From: Muribaculaceae bacterium
GTDB taxonomy: Bacteria; Bacteroidota; Bacteroidia; Bacteroidales; Muribaculaceae
Direction of reading: 5' to 3'
DNA length: 10,467 nucleotides
Assembly (NCBI GenBank): GCA_029060585.1
Contig: JAIDTS010000472.1
Span: 1 to 10,467, forward strand
This document shows positions 1 through 7,659 of the stretch, in pieces. The notes under the pieces are model-generated. The model searched no databases, was not told the DNA's origin, and worked only from the letters and a program-made list of their open reading frames with translations. Position 1 is the first letter of the stretch; each line of letters begins with the position of its first letter. The position numbers were made by a program, and so were the translations under genes.

Positions 1-498
1 AACCAATTCCGCCCCGATGACGCGCACACCCCGTTCCTCCTCAACCTCGCCAAGGCGGCTCAGCGCCACCACAACGACAAGAACGGAATACGCACCATCA
101 TAAACGCTGAGGAAATCAAGGTGCTCGATATCGCGCTCAACGACGAGAACGGAGTGGAGAGGAAGCTCACCGACCAGGTTGGCAAGGGGAAACCCGTAGT
201 AGTGGCATTCACCGTGATGCGCGACGGCACGACCCCAGAGATCAACCGCCAGCTCGCAGAGCTCTATAAGGCGGGACGTATCGACATATATAACGTAAGC
301 CCCGACCGCGACCAGTATGGATGGCGCGAAGCCGCATCCAATCTTCCCTGGACCACAGTGCTCGATCCTTCTGCAGGACAGGACCGTGTCTTCACTCAAT
401 ACAATGTAGGGCAGCTGCCGACATTCTTCATCTACGATACAAACGGAGAACTCTCCGCGCGGTGCATGAGCGTGAAGGAGATAAGGGAGAAGCTATAA
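1..498 (+). CDS. Thioredoxin-fold (TlpA/DUF4369-like) protein, C-terminal part, CXXC missing
   Basis: The open frame runs in from the left edge without a start and ends at TAA 496-498, so the 165 visible residues are the C-terminal part of a longer protein. It can be read as the end of an N-terminal helical region (first ~45 residues), followed by a thioredoxin fold: a beta strand PVVVAFTVMRDG where TlpA/ResA proteins have their redox CXXC, a helix, a second strand IDIYNVSPDRD, the segment W-REAASNLPWTTVLD, and a cis-proline loop GQLPTFFIYDTNGEL. The redox cysteines are absent; the only cysteine is near the C-terminus. Bacteroidales have many envelope thioredoxin-like proteins with an N-terminal DUF4369 domain and this layout, often lipoproteins; the signal peptide would lie outside the window. 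A redox role is unlikely and the function is unknown. The last codons and stop overlap the first unit of the 7-bp repeat array. Confidence 0.75.
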   Translation, partial: NQFRPDDAHTPFLLNLAKAAQRHHNDKNGIRTIINAEEIKVLDIALNDENGVERKLTDQVGKGKPVVVAFTVMRDGTTPEINRQLAELYKAGRIDIYNVSPDRDQYGWREAASNLPWTTVLDPSAGQDRVFTQYNVGQLPTFFIYDTNGELSARCMSVKEIREKL

Positions 499-560
499 GC
501 TGTCAGCAGTCAGCTATCAGCAATCAGCTATTAGCTGTCAGCAATCAGCGATCAGCTGTC
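491..560 (+). repeat. Tandem array of ten degenerate 7-bp units (AGCNRTC)
   Basis: Reading from 491 the sequence divides into consecutive heptamers: AGCTATA, AGCTGTC, AGCAGTC, AGCTATC, AGCAATC, AGCTATT, AGCTGTC, AGCAATC, AGCGATC, AGCTGTC. Positions 1-3 are always AGC and position 6 is always T. Position 4 is T, A or G, and position 5 is A or G. The array starts inside the last codons of the thioredoxin-like gene, whose TAA stop spans the junction of units 1 and 2, and ends 31 bp before the next gene. It fills most of the 93-bp spacer. CAGCTA at 511-516 could pair with TAGCTG at 532-537, but there is no strong terminator-like stem and T-tract. Confidence 0.85.
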
Positions 561-591
561 TGTTTTAAGTTGTAAGTAATAAATATATAGC

Positions 592-936
592 ATGGACTGG
601 AAAGACGCGCTTGCCTCACTATCAGGCCTCCCTGAAGGAGAAGCCTCCAATGACACTCCAGAAGATAACTCTGTGCTGAGGACTCAGTCCGATGTGCTCT
701 GCCAGAAATCCCCTCTCCATGTCCTCATAGAGAAGAAAGGACGCGGAGGAAAGACCGCAACCATCATCGAAGGCTTCGAGATTTCGGACGATGAGGTAGA
801 CGAGATAGCACACACACTCAAGAAGAAACTTGGCAGCGGGGGGAGCGCACGAGGAGGCGAGATTCTCATTCAGGGTGACCGAAAGGCGGACGTAGTCCGA
901 CTTCTTAAGGAAATGGGATTCAAGGTCAAAGGGTGA
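592..936 (+). CDS. SUI1/eIF1-like translation factor (YciH family)
   Basis: This 114-residue protein has a variable, acidic N-terminus of about 40 residues and a C-terminal SUI1 domain (about residues 43-114). Recognisable family features are the basic loop EKKGRGGKTATIIEGFE, the helix DEVDEIAHTLKKKLGSGGSARGGEI, and the ending IQGDRKADVVRLLKEMGFKVKG. Bacterial members resemble eukaryotic eIF1 and E. coli YciH, which bind the small ribosomal subunit and affect initiation fidelity in vitro; the cellular role is not well settled. The ATG at 592 follows an AT-rich stretch without a Shine-Dalgarno, as usual in Bacteroidota. The gene starts 31 bp after the heptamer array and ends 4 nt before the helicase-nuclease gene, so the two are probably cotranscribed and may be translationally coupled. 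Confidence 0.88.
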   Translation: MDWKDALASLSGLPEGEASNDTPEDNSVLRTQSDVLCQKSPLHVLIEKKGRGGKTATIIEGFEISDDEVDEIAHTLKKKLGSGGSARGGEILIQGDRKADVVRLLKEMGFKVKG

Positions 937-940
937 GTTT

Positions 941-3900
941 ATGCTACAGCTTCAAAGGGCCTCCGCCGGATCCGGTAAGACATACACGCTGGCGAAAAAA
1001 TTCATAGAGTATTATATCTCAGACTATGACGGGTCGGGACGGAGACGTCTGCGGCCCATACGCTCACTGCGCGAGTCGCTTCAGCGGATACTGGCAATAA
1101 CCTTCACCAACAAGGCCACCAACGAGATGAAACTCCGCATAGTGGAGAAACTCAATGCACTGGCTTCATGGACTCCGGAGACCGACATCAGCAAAATCGA
1201 CTATCTGAAGGACTTCACAGAAGAATTCGCCTGTACACCCCAAGAGATAGCCGTCCACTGCAGATATGCCCTAAAGGTCCTTCTGACAGACTACGGCGAT
1301 TTCAAGGTCTCCACGATCGACTCGTTCTTCCAGACGGTGCTGCGCACATTCGCCTACGAGGCTGACCTCGATGACACTTATCAGCTCGAGCTCGACTCCA
1401 ACTATGTAACCCAGATGGGACTCGACACCACGCTCGACGAAATAGACACGGAAGGAAACTCCTCGCAGGGAGCCGAATGGGTGGAACGCATGATGGCCAA
1501 CAAGGCCGACTCCGGCAAAGGATGGAATATCTTCCAGAGGAATCAGAACGGCAACAGCGTCTACGCAGAGATCCTCAACGCCAGCCGTAACCTGGCCAAG
1601 GAAGACTTCAAAGACGTCAGGGAGGAACTCGACGACTACTTCATGGAGAATCCCGATTTCTTCAACACTTTCCATAAGCTCTGCCACCATTACGAAGATC
1701 CTCAGCGAGAAGCGTTCGCACGCATGCGCGAGGCCGCGCGGGCGGTGCACGACGCTTTCCGCGACGCAGGCCTCGACATGAACGAGACAGCCGGGACTTA
1801 CCTCGCCACGAGGGTAAGGAATATGGCTGAGTCCTGGCATTGGGACCATCCGATCGAAGACGGAGCCTCGTTCAAGATTCCGGAATTCACCAGAAAAGGA
1901 GCCACTACAAGAGTGTTCCATCCGAAAAAGGAGAATCCGCTTCTCGGCACCCAAGTAGAAGATCATATTCAGGCCCTGGCCGAAAAGATGTATGAATGCT
2001 TCGACGCGTGGCGCACTGAAGCTTCGTCAGACCGCATGACCCGCTGGCGCATCTACCGCGCCACTATGCCCTTCGTAGGCCTTCTGCAGAGTGTACGCGG
2101 AAACTCAAGACTATTCCTGACCGACAGCAACACCGTAGAGCTGGGAGAGACTAACTCAATTCTCAAGCGAATAATCGGCGATGACGACGCGCCGTTCATC
2201 TACGAACGACTCGGAAGCCGTCTGGAGCATTTCCTTATCGATGAGTTTCAGGATACGAGCGCGCTGCAATGGCACAACCTCCGCCCCCTGCTTCTGGAAA
2301 GCGAGAGCAAGAACTACGACAATCTAATAATCGGCGACGCGAAACAGAGCATCTACCGCTTTCGCAACGCCGACCCTTCCCTAATCACCGAGAAGGTACC
2401 CCACGAGTTTCAAAACTCCTGCCTACTATGCGGAAATGCCCCGGCTGAAAACACCAACTGGCGAAGCAGCCTGAGGATAGTGAGGTTTAACAACCTGTTT
2501 TTCCGCTACTTCTCGCGCCAGCTCGGAGAGCGCATGGAAAGCCTCTACTCTAATACCGTGCAGCCGGCATCGCACAAGGAAGACAAAGGCTATGTCAGCG
2601 TACGGCTTTTCGACGGCAAGGGCTCAGACGACGACTACCCCCAGCACTTCGACGAGATTCCTCCGCTCATAGCCGACATGCTGGATCGCGGCTACGACAT
2701 GAGCGAGATCGCCGTGCTTGTCGACACCCACGCGCAGGGCACCAAGATCATAGAGCGGATAATGCTTTACAATCTCAAGGCCGACACCAAGCGGAAAATC
2801 AACTTCATAAGCGCCGACTCGCTGCAGGCGGGAGAGTCGCCGGCCGTACAGACGGTGATATCGATCCTTGAGGCCATAAACAACGGGACAGAAGCCCGAC
2901 TCAATCCTAAGGAGGTCCGCAAAGACAAGGGAGCGGGCGACTGGAGCAAGCTAAGAGCAGATTTCAGTTTCTTCGCGATGCGCAATCCGGAGACACCTCT
3001 ATCCGAACTTCTTTCGAGATTCCTTGCAGGCGAATACAATCCCGACTCTATCCGCGAGATGCTCGCCGGAATGAGCGCGACGGTCTTGCCCGCACTCGTG
3101 GAAAACATCATACGGCACTTCATCCCGCCACACGCCAGACAGTCGGAGGCCGCTTTCCTCGCGGCCCTGCAGGACATGGTCTTGGAATATTGCGAAGGGC
3201 ACACTTCCGACATAGCGTCGTTTCTACAATGGTGGGAGAAAAAAGGGCGTTTCCGTTCGATTTCCTCTCCAGAAGACGCGCAGGCCGTCAACATCATGAC
3301 AGTCCACAAGTCGAAAGGGCTGGAGTTCCGATGCGTGATAGTCCCCTATTCAAAACAGACCGTAAAGCCGATGTCAGCCCTACAGAAGGAATGGATATGG
3401 GTGAAGCCGGATCTTTCAGATGCAGAAGGAATTCCTCACATTCCAAGGATTCCGGTCTGGAGCGAACCTAAGCTCGAACAGACAATTCATGCTGAAGACT
3501 ACCGGAAATACCTCGACAACTACATGACCGACAAGGTCAACATGGCATATGTAGCCTACACCAGAGCCGTTGACGAACTTTACATATATACTCCCTGCCA
3601 GATGAAGGAAGACAGAACGGTCACCGACACCGTGAGGATCGGGTCTTTCCTATGGAGATGCGGCTCGGAGGCAGACGATATAATAAGCGAGCTGAACGAA
3701 GCCTATCCAGGCATCGCCGACTGTCTTCCATCGGCCGGCGAGATAGCGGTCGATAAAGAAACGCGATCCTGGAGTTTCGGGATTCCGCTATCGACCGAGG
3801 AGATAGAGGCGGGACGAAAGAAAAAGGATGAGGGTCCGCTAAGCGTAACCGTGCAGGAATACCGTTGCGGCACGGAAATACCTGCACTCATCTACTCCGA

Positions 3901-4411
3901 TCCATCGAGTCCGGATTCCGACACCATGCCATCCGACCTCAATGAAGAGGATCACGACGGACAGGAATCAGAGGAAACCCGGCGTTACGGAGAACTGATG
4001 CATTCCATTATGGAACGAATAGATACGAAGGAAGATATCCCCCGTGCGCTTCTCGCCGCCAAGAGTAAAGGCCACATAGGGGGAGACCTGATGGAGGAAC
4101 TTAGGCAAACGCTTGCAAACGCTCTGAAAAGCGTGGAGGAATACGGATGGTTCGCAGCAGACTGCCGCGTGATAAAGGAACGAGGCATAGTGGTGCACGG
4201 CAAGGTGCGCCGTCCAGACCGCATCGTCATCCGCCAGGACGGAACTGCTGAGATCGTCGACTATAAATTCGGCTTCCACCGCAACGACAAGGCCTACGGG
4301 CGGCAGGTGAAACGCTACGCGTCGGCCCTGCTCCAGAGCGGTATCGCAAAAAAATGCGAGGCTTACATATGGTATGTAAGCCTCGGGGAAGTTCTTCCAG
4401 TTAAATATTAA
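941..4411 (+). CDS. UvrD/RecB-type helicase-nuclease, AddA-like
   Basis: This 1156-residue protein is a superfamily 1A helicase with a C-terminal RecB-type nuclease, the AddA architecture. Visible motifs are Walker A ASAGSGKT (residues 7-14), motif Ia TFTNKA (54-59), STIDSFF (124-130), Walker B DEFQDTS (434-440), motif III GDAKQSIYRFRNA (465-477), motif IV NWRSS (506-510), motif V VNIMTVHKSKGLEF (783-796) and motif VI VAYTRA with arginine finger R875. The PD-(D/E)XK nuclease signature is intact: H1021, E1025, D1093, D1107-Y-K1109, and the Q1122...Y1126 motif. AddA acts with AddB to resect double-strand breaks for RecA loading. No AddB gene is visible: the downstream gene is convergent and the upstream neighbour encodes a SUI1 protein. 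The protein could be a stand-alone RecB-like enzyme, but the complete motif set makes helicase and nuclease activity likely. The stop TAA 4409-4411 sits within heptamer repeats. Confidence 0.88.
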   Translation: MLQLQRASAGSGKTYTLAKKFIEYYISDYDGSGRRRLRPIRSLRESLQRILAITFTNKATNEMKLRIVEKLNALASWTPETDISKIDYLKDFTEEFACTPQEIAVHCRYALKVLLTDYGDFKVSTIDSFFQTVLRTFAYEADLDDTYQLELDSNYVTQMGLDTTLDEIDTEGNSSQGAEWVERMMANKADSGKGWNIFQRNQNGNSVYAEILNASRNLAKEDFKDVREELDDYFMENPDFFNTFHKLCHHYEDPQREAFARMREAARAVHDAFRDAGLDMNETAGTYLATRVRNMAESWHWDHPIEDGASFKIPEFTRKGATTRVFHPKKENPLLGTQVEDHIQALAEKMYECFDAWRTEASSDRMTRWRIYRATMPFVGLLQSVRGNSRLFLTDSNTVELGETNSILKRIIGDDDAPFIYERLGSRLEHFLIDEFQDTSALQWHNLRPLLLESESKNYDNLIIGDAKQSIYRFRNADPSLITEKVPHEFQNSCLLCGNAPAENTNWRSSLRIVRFNNLFFRYFSRQLGERMESLYSNTVQPASHKEDKGYVSVRLFDGKGSDDDYPQHFDEIPPLIADMLDRGYDMSEIAVLVDTHAQGTKIIERIMLYNLKADTKRKINFISADSLQAGESPAVQTVISILEAINNGTEARLNPKEVRKDKGAGDWSKLRADFSFFAMRNPETPLSELLSRFLAGEYNPDSIREMLAGMSATVLPALVENIIRHFIPPHARQSEAAFLAALQDMVLEYCEGHTSDIASFLQWWEKKGRFRSISSPEDAQAVNIMTVHKSKGLEFRCVIVPYSKQTVKPMSALQKEWIWVKPDLSDAEGIPHIPRIPVWSEPKLEQTIHAEDYRKYLDNYMTDKVNMAYVAYTRAVDELYIYTPCQMKEDRTVTDTVRIGSFLWRCGSEADDIISELNEAYPGIADCLPSAGEIAVDKETRSWSFGIPLSTEEIEAGRKKKDEGPLSVTVQEYRCGTEIPALIYSDPSSPDSDTMPSDLNEEDHDGQESEETRRYGELMHSIMERIDTKEDIPRALLAAKSKGHIGGDLMEELRQTLANALKSVEEYGWFAADCRVIKERGIVVHGKVRRPDRIVIRQDGTAEIVDYKFGFHRNDKAYGRQVKRYASALLQSGIAKKCEAYIWYVSLGEVLPVKY

Positions 4412-4430
4412 AGATTGAATATTGAAATTA
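4403..4430 (+). repeat. 7-bp repeat array at the addA-like stop codon
   Basis: Four consecutive heptamers AAATATT, AAAGATT, GAATATT and GAAATTA begin inside the final codons of the helicase-nuclease gene. The stop codon TAA is formed across the boundary of the first two units (T|AA). The unit matches the one in the fucI-fucP spacer (AAANATT). Confidence 0.7.
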
Positions 4431-4437
4431 TCTGGAT

Positions 4438-4479
4438 GGATTCTATATCTAACTATTTTATCTCCAATCCTTAATCTTT
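4438..4479 (-). repeat. Opposing 7-bp repeat array at the fucP stop codon
   Basis: Read on the - strand from 4479 the sequence divides into AAAGATT, AAGGATT, GGAGATA, AAATAGT, TAGATAT and AGAATCC. The first two units match the AAANATT family well, the later ones only loosely. The fucP stop TAA (4473-4471) spans the boundary of the first two units. Together with 4403-4430 this fills the 59-bp convergent spacer with two head-to-head arrays. AAAGATT at 4410-4416 is complementary to AATCTTT at 4473-4479. Confidence 0.55.
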
Positions 4480-5796
4480 TGAGCAGCGGAGGCCGTAGGC
4501 GATGATGACGAGGAAGCAGACGAGCGGCAGGACAAACGACAGATTGACGGCCGGCATTCCGGCAATCTCTCCGCAGTCTATGATCTTCGCCTGAAGCGGA
4601 GGTAGCACTGACCCTCCGAGGATAGCCATGATCAGGCCTGCAGCTCCGAACTTGGCGTCGTCTCCCATGCCATCAAGGGCAATTCCATAGATTGTCGGGA
4701 ACATAAGCGACATGCAGGCCGACACTCCTACAAGGCAATACAATCCCATGCGCCCCTGGAAAAGAATCACGCCCAACGTCAGCAGAGTTGCCGCAGAGGC
4801 AAGAATGGCGAGCAGACGCCCTGCATTGATGTAGCGCAGAAGATAGGTGCAGATGAAGCGGCTGCAGCAGAAGATAGACATAGCTATGATGTTGTATTTC
4901 TGCGAGAGCACCTCGGCGGCCTTCTCCCCCATACCCTCGAGCATGAAGACGCGTGTACCATACTGGATAATGAATGTCCAGCACATGATCTGCGCACCCA
5001 CATAGAAGAACTGCGCTATGACACCCTCACGGTAGCGAGCCTGCGAGAATATACGCTTGAGAGTGGGAAAGAAATTGATGGAATGGGATTTGTCGCCGTT
5101 TTTCGGCATCTTGACGACAGCGATGACGACAAACATCAAGACCACTACTATTCCTATAAACACATAGGGAGTGATGAGGGTAAGGAGGTCTGCATCGCGG
5201 ACTGCCTCGAACTCCGCATCAGTCAGACGTGCGCGTTCCTCTGTCTCAAGAGGATTGAGGCGGGCCTGGATGAAGTTCATCGCCACCCACATTCCCATCA
5301 GCGACCCGACAGGGTTGAACGACTGCGCCATGTTGAGGCGCCGCGTCGCGGTTGACTCCGGTCCCATCGACAGGATGTAGGGATTACAGCTGGTCTCAAG
5401 GAAAGAGAGGCCACAGGTCAGGATGAAATATGCGATCAGAAACGGATAGTAACTTCCCGTTAGCATAGCGGGATAGAATAGAAATGCTCCGCAGGCATAG
5501 AGGCCAAGTCCAAGTAAGACTCCTGCCTTGTAGGAGAAGCGACGGATGAATATAGCCGCAGGAAACGCCATCGCGAAGTAGCCACCGTAGAAGGCCACCT
5601 GCACAAGAGTGCCGTCGGTGACGCTCATGCGGAATATCTTCGAGAAAGCCTTGACCATCGGATTGGTGATGTCGTTGGCGAAACCCCAGAGCGCGAAACA
5701 GCTCGTGATAAGGATAAAGGGAATCAGATAGCTCACGCCGTTAAGGCTGAGGAGGGAGCCGCCACCTCCGGCGGCTCCCTTGGTATTGTCTTTCAT
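4471..5796 (-). CDS. fucP: L-fucose:H+ symporter (major facilitator superfamily)
   Basis: This 441-residue, 12-helix major facilitator protein, close in length to E. coli FucP (438), imports L-fucose across the inner membrane with protons. Family landmarks are FALWGFANDITNPMV in helix 1 (residues 34-48), QVAFYGGYFAMAFPA (66-80), FSYKAGVLLGLGLYACGA (87-104), LSFLETSCNPYI (130-141) with E134 at the place of the essential E135 of E. coli, GPESTATRRLNMAQSFNPVGS (145-165), a cytoplasmic loop near 229-258, and AGLIMAILGGSVLPPLQAKI (386-405). By alignment the protonated D46 of E. coli is N45 here; D42 is nearby. The Gly/Ala-rich start (residues 7-14) is encoded by a strong hairpin. The gene lies 82 bp downstream of fucI on the same strand, so the two are probably one transcript. 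Specificity for L-fucose is inferred from similarity plus the fucI neighbour. Confidence 0.88.
   Translation of the reverse strand: MKDNTKGAAGGGGSLLSLNGVSYLIPFILITSCFALWGFANDITNPMVKAFSKIFRMSVTDGTLVQVAFYGGYFAMAFPAAIFIRRFSYKAGVLLGLGLYACGAFLFYPAMLTGSYYPFLIAYFILTCGLSFLETSCNPYILSMGPESTATRRLNMAQSFNPVGSLMGMWVAMNFIQARLNPLETEERARLTDAEFEAVRDADLLTLITPYVFIGIVVVLMFVVIAVVKMPKNGDKSHSINFFPTLKRIFSQARYREGVIAQFFYVGAQIMCWTFIIQYGTRVFMLEGMGEKAAEVLSQKYNIIAMSIFCCSRFICTYLLRYINAGRLLAILASAATLLTLGVILFQGRMGLYCLVGVSACMSLMFPTIYGIALDGMGDDAKFGAAGLIMAILGGSVLPPLQAKIIDCGEIAGMPAVNLSFVLPLVCFLVIIAYGLRCSKD
5753..5780 (-). promoter_or_regulatory. Strong stem-loop with GGAGGT loop at codons 6-15 of fucP
   Basis: A perfect 11-bp inverted repeat is present: AGGGAGCCGCC, a 6-nt loop, then GGCGGCTCCCT. 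In the fucP mRNA it spans nucleotides +17 to +44 from the A of the start codon, and the loop reads GGAGGU. It is not an intrinsic terminator on either strand because no T-tract follows. A GC-rich hairpin this close to a start codon could slow initiation or early elongation of fucP relative to fucI. The structure is directly visible; the regulatory role is inference. Confidence 0.5.
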
Positions 5797-5808
5797 GGTT
5801 GTCGGTTT

Positions 5809-5857
5809 AAATATTAAATATTAAAGATTAAATATTAAAGATTACGCATTAAACATT
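5809..5857 (+). repeat. 7-bp repeat array (AAANATT) in the fucI-fucP spacer
   Basis: Seven consecutive heptamers: AAATATT, AAATATT, AAAGATT, AAATATT, AAAGATT, ACGCATT, AAACATT. Variation is concentrated at position 4 (T, G or C), as in the AGC-type array at 491-560. The array ends 12 bp from the fucP start codon and would be transcribed in antisense orientation as part of the fucI-fucP mRNA. Confidence 0.8.
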
Positions 5858-5880
5858 TTAATCTTTTAAAATTAATCTTT
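5823..5880 (-). repeat. Imperfect 21-bp inverted repeat between fucI and fucP
   Basis: The left arm 5823-5843 and the reverse complement of the right arm 5860-5880 agree at 18 of 21 positions, with both ends of each arm reading AAAGATT; the loop is 16 nt. The right arm includes bases of the fucI stop codon. It arises because heptamers of opposite orientation face each other. The stem is nearly all A/T and no clean T-tract follows, so it is not a classical terminator. It might cause partial termination, or protect the upstream fucI message from 3' decay. Confidence 0.55.
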
Positions 5881-7657
5881 ACTTATAGATCGGGCCGTAG
5901 GCAGCGCATGCGCGGTAGTCAGCGCCCTCCTTGTTCATTCCGAAAGCGTTCCATGCAGCCGGACGGAAGATCTTATCTTCCTCCACGTTGTGCATGCAGA
6001 CCGGAATACGCAGTATCGAGGCAAGAGTGATGAGATCCTGTCCGATATGGCCATAGGATATGGCGCCGTGGTTGGCACCCCAGTTGTTCATTACGGAATA
6101 TACGTCCTTGAACGCATCGCGGTCCGGACAGAGACGGGGCACGAACCATGTGGTCGGCCATGTCGGGTCAGTCCGCATGTCGAGCACCTTATTGATTTCC
6201 GGATCGACGTCGGCGGTCCATCCCTCGGCAATCTGAAGCACCGGACCAAGACCTTTCACGAGGTTGAGCCTCATCATAGTAACCGGCATTCCACCCTTCG
6301 TCAGGAAATTGGAAGAGAATCCTCCTCCGCGGAAGTAATCGCGGTCTGCCGGATACCATGTAGTGGCCTCAAGACACTTCTCCATATCCTCTTCTGTCAT
6401 GTCCCAGTGGGGCTTCATGACGGGCACTCCGTTATTGTCAGCGGACTGTCCCGTACCGTCGAGAGTTGTCGCACCGGAGTTGATGAGATGGATCATGCCA
6501 CCGGCAGCACGTCCTGTTAGTTCCTTACCGGTGACTCGGTAGACCGCCTCCGGGCTCCAGTATGTACGCACGTCGCTGAAGAACTGAGCCCTGTTGGTCA
6601 GAAGATGTCCGAATAGCATGGCCACGCCGTTGCAGGCATCGTTCTCTGTAGCGAGCACGAATGCCTCGCGAATGCCGTTCCAGTCGAACGAGGTGTTGAG
6701 AAGGGCTTCGGTGAAGTCACCGTTTGGATAGAAATCGGTCCACTGGCGCTGTCCCTGGAAACCTCCAGCTATAGCGTTATGGCCGAGTGCCTCCTCCTTG
6801 AATCCCATCTCCCTGAGCTTCGGGTTCCCCTTGAGTAGGTCGCGCACGATGAGCGTCATCTTCACTACGAATTCCCAGTCGGCGTCTTTCTGCTCGCGTG
6901 TCTTCTTCTTCTCCTCGCGGTTCTTGAAGTCTTCACCCTCGCGTGGCTTGCAGTATTTCTCGGTCCAGGCCATTGCCTTTTCATATTCCTCCTTATCGTA
7001 GATTCCTTCAGTCATGCGGCGGATAAGCTCGGTGGCGTCGACTGATTCCGTGCGCATTCCGAGATATTCCTGAAAGAAGTCCGGATTCACTATGGAGCCA
7101 GCGATGCCCATTGATACAGAACCGATCGAAAGATAGGACTTTCCACGCATGATGGCCACTGCGAGCGCGGCGCGGGCGAAGCGGAGGAGCTTCTCCTGAA
7201 CGTCGGCGGGAATAGAGTTGTCGTCGAGGTCCTGCACGTTGTGGCCGTAGATGCCGAAGGCGGGAAGTCCTTTCTGCGCGTGAGCCGCGAGAACAGCTGC
7301 AAGATAGACGGCACCCGGGCGTTCGGTGCCGTTGAATCCCCAGACGGCCTTTGGCCAGTGGGGATGCATGTCCATGGTCTCGGAACCATAGCACCAGCAT
7401 GAGGTGACGGTGATAGTGGCGCCTACGCCTTCGCGCTCGAATTTTTCCGCACAGGCGGCCGTCTCCGGAAAGCGGCCGATGGTTCCGTCTGCGATCACGC
7501 ATTCTACCGGTGAGCCGTCGGGATACCGAAGGTTTGCCGAGATGAGGTCAGCTACTGCCTTTGCGAGATTCATGGTCTTGTCTTCAAGACTTTCGCGGAC
7601 ACCACCCTGACGGGCGTCGATTGTGGGGCGTATGCCGATTTTAGGGTATTTTGCCAT
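5879..7657 (-). CDS. fucI: L-fucose isomerase
   Basis: This 592-residue cytoplasmic enzyme converts L-fucose to L-fuculose, the first intracellular step of fucose breakdown; family members also act on D-arabinose. It aligns along its length with E. coli FucI (591 residues). Shared blocks include [21 protein letters not shown] near the start, [11 protein letters not shown] (87-97), [16 protein letters not shown] (106-121), [14 protein letters not shown] (177-190), [16 protein letters not shown] (299-314), SFDWNGIRE (323-331), [13 protein letters not shown] (441-453) and [11 protein letters not shown] (550-560). The Mn2+ ligands of the family are present as E338, D362 and H530. Residues about 237-262 form a lysine/glutamate-rich surface segment, as in other members. 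The ATG at 7655-7657 gives the expected N-terminus. The stop codon abuts heptamer repeats. fucP follows on the same strand; fuculose kinase and aldolase genes are not in the window. Confidence 0.95.
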   Translation of the reverse strand: MAKYPKIGIRPTIDARQGGVRESLEDKTMNLAKAVADLISANLRYPDGSPVECVIADGTIGRFPETAACAEKFEREGVGATITVTSCWCYGSETMDMHPHWPKAVWGFNGTERPGAVYLAAVLAAHAQKGLPAFGIYGHNVQDLDDNSIPADVQEKLLRFARAALAVAIMRGKSYLSIGSVSMGIAGSIVNPDFFQEYLGMRTESVDATELIRRMTEGIYDKEEYEKAMAWTEKYCKPREGEDFKNREEKKKTREQKDADWEFVVKMTLIVRDLLKGNPKLREMGFKEEALGHNAIAGGFQGQRQWTDFYPNGDFTEALLNTSFDWNGIREAFVLATENDACNGVAMLFGHLLTNRAQFFSDVRTYWSPEAVYRVTGKELTGRAAGGMIHLINSGATTLDGTGQSADNNGVPVMKPHWDMTEEDMEKCLEATTWYPADRDYFRGGGFSSNFLTKGGMPVTMMRLNLVKGLGPVLQIAEGWTADVDPEINKVLDMRTDPTWPTTWFVPRLCPDRDAFKDVYSVMNNWGANHGAISYGHIGQDLITLASILRIPVCMHNVEEDKIFRPAAWNAFGMNKEGADYRACAAYGPIYK

Positions 7658-7659
7658 GA

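Noticed and set aside
491..560. CRISPR-like or attachment-site interpretation of the array
   Set aside because: Units are 7 bp with no spacers between them, and no cas or integrase gene is in the window.
1271..1966. 231-codon - strand open frame inside the addA-like gene
   Set aside because: It overlaps an intact helicase-nuclease gene with conserved motifs on the + strand and resembles no known protein.
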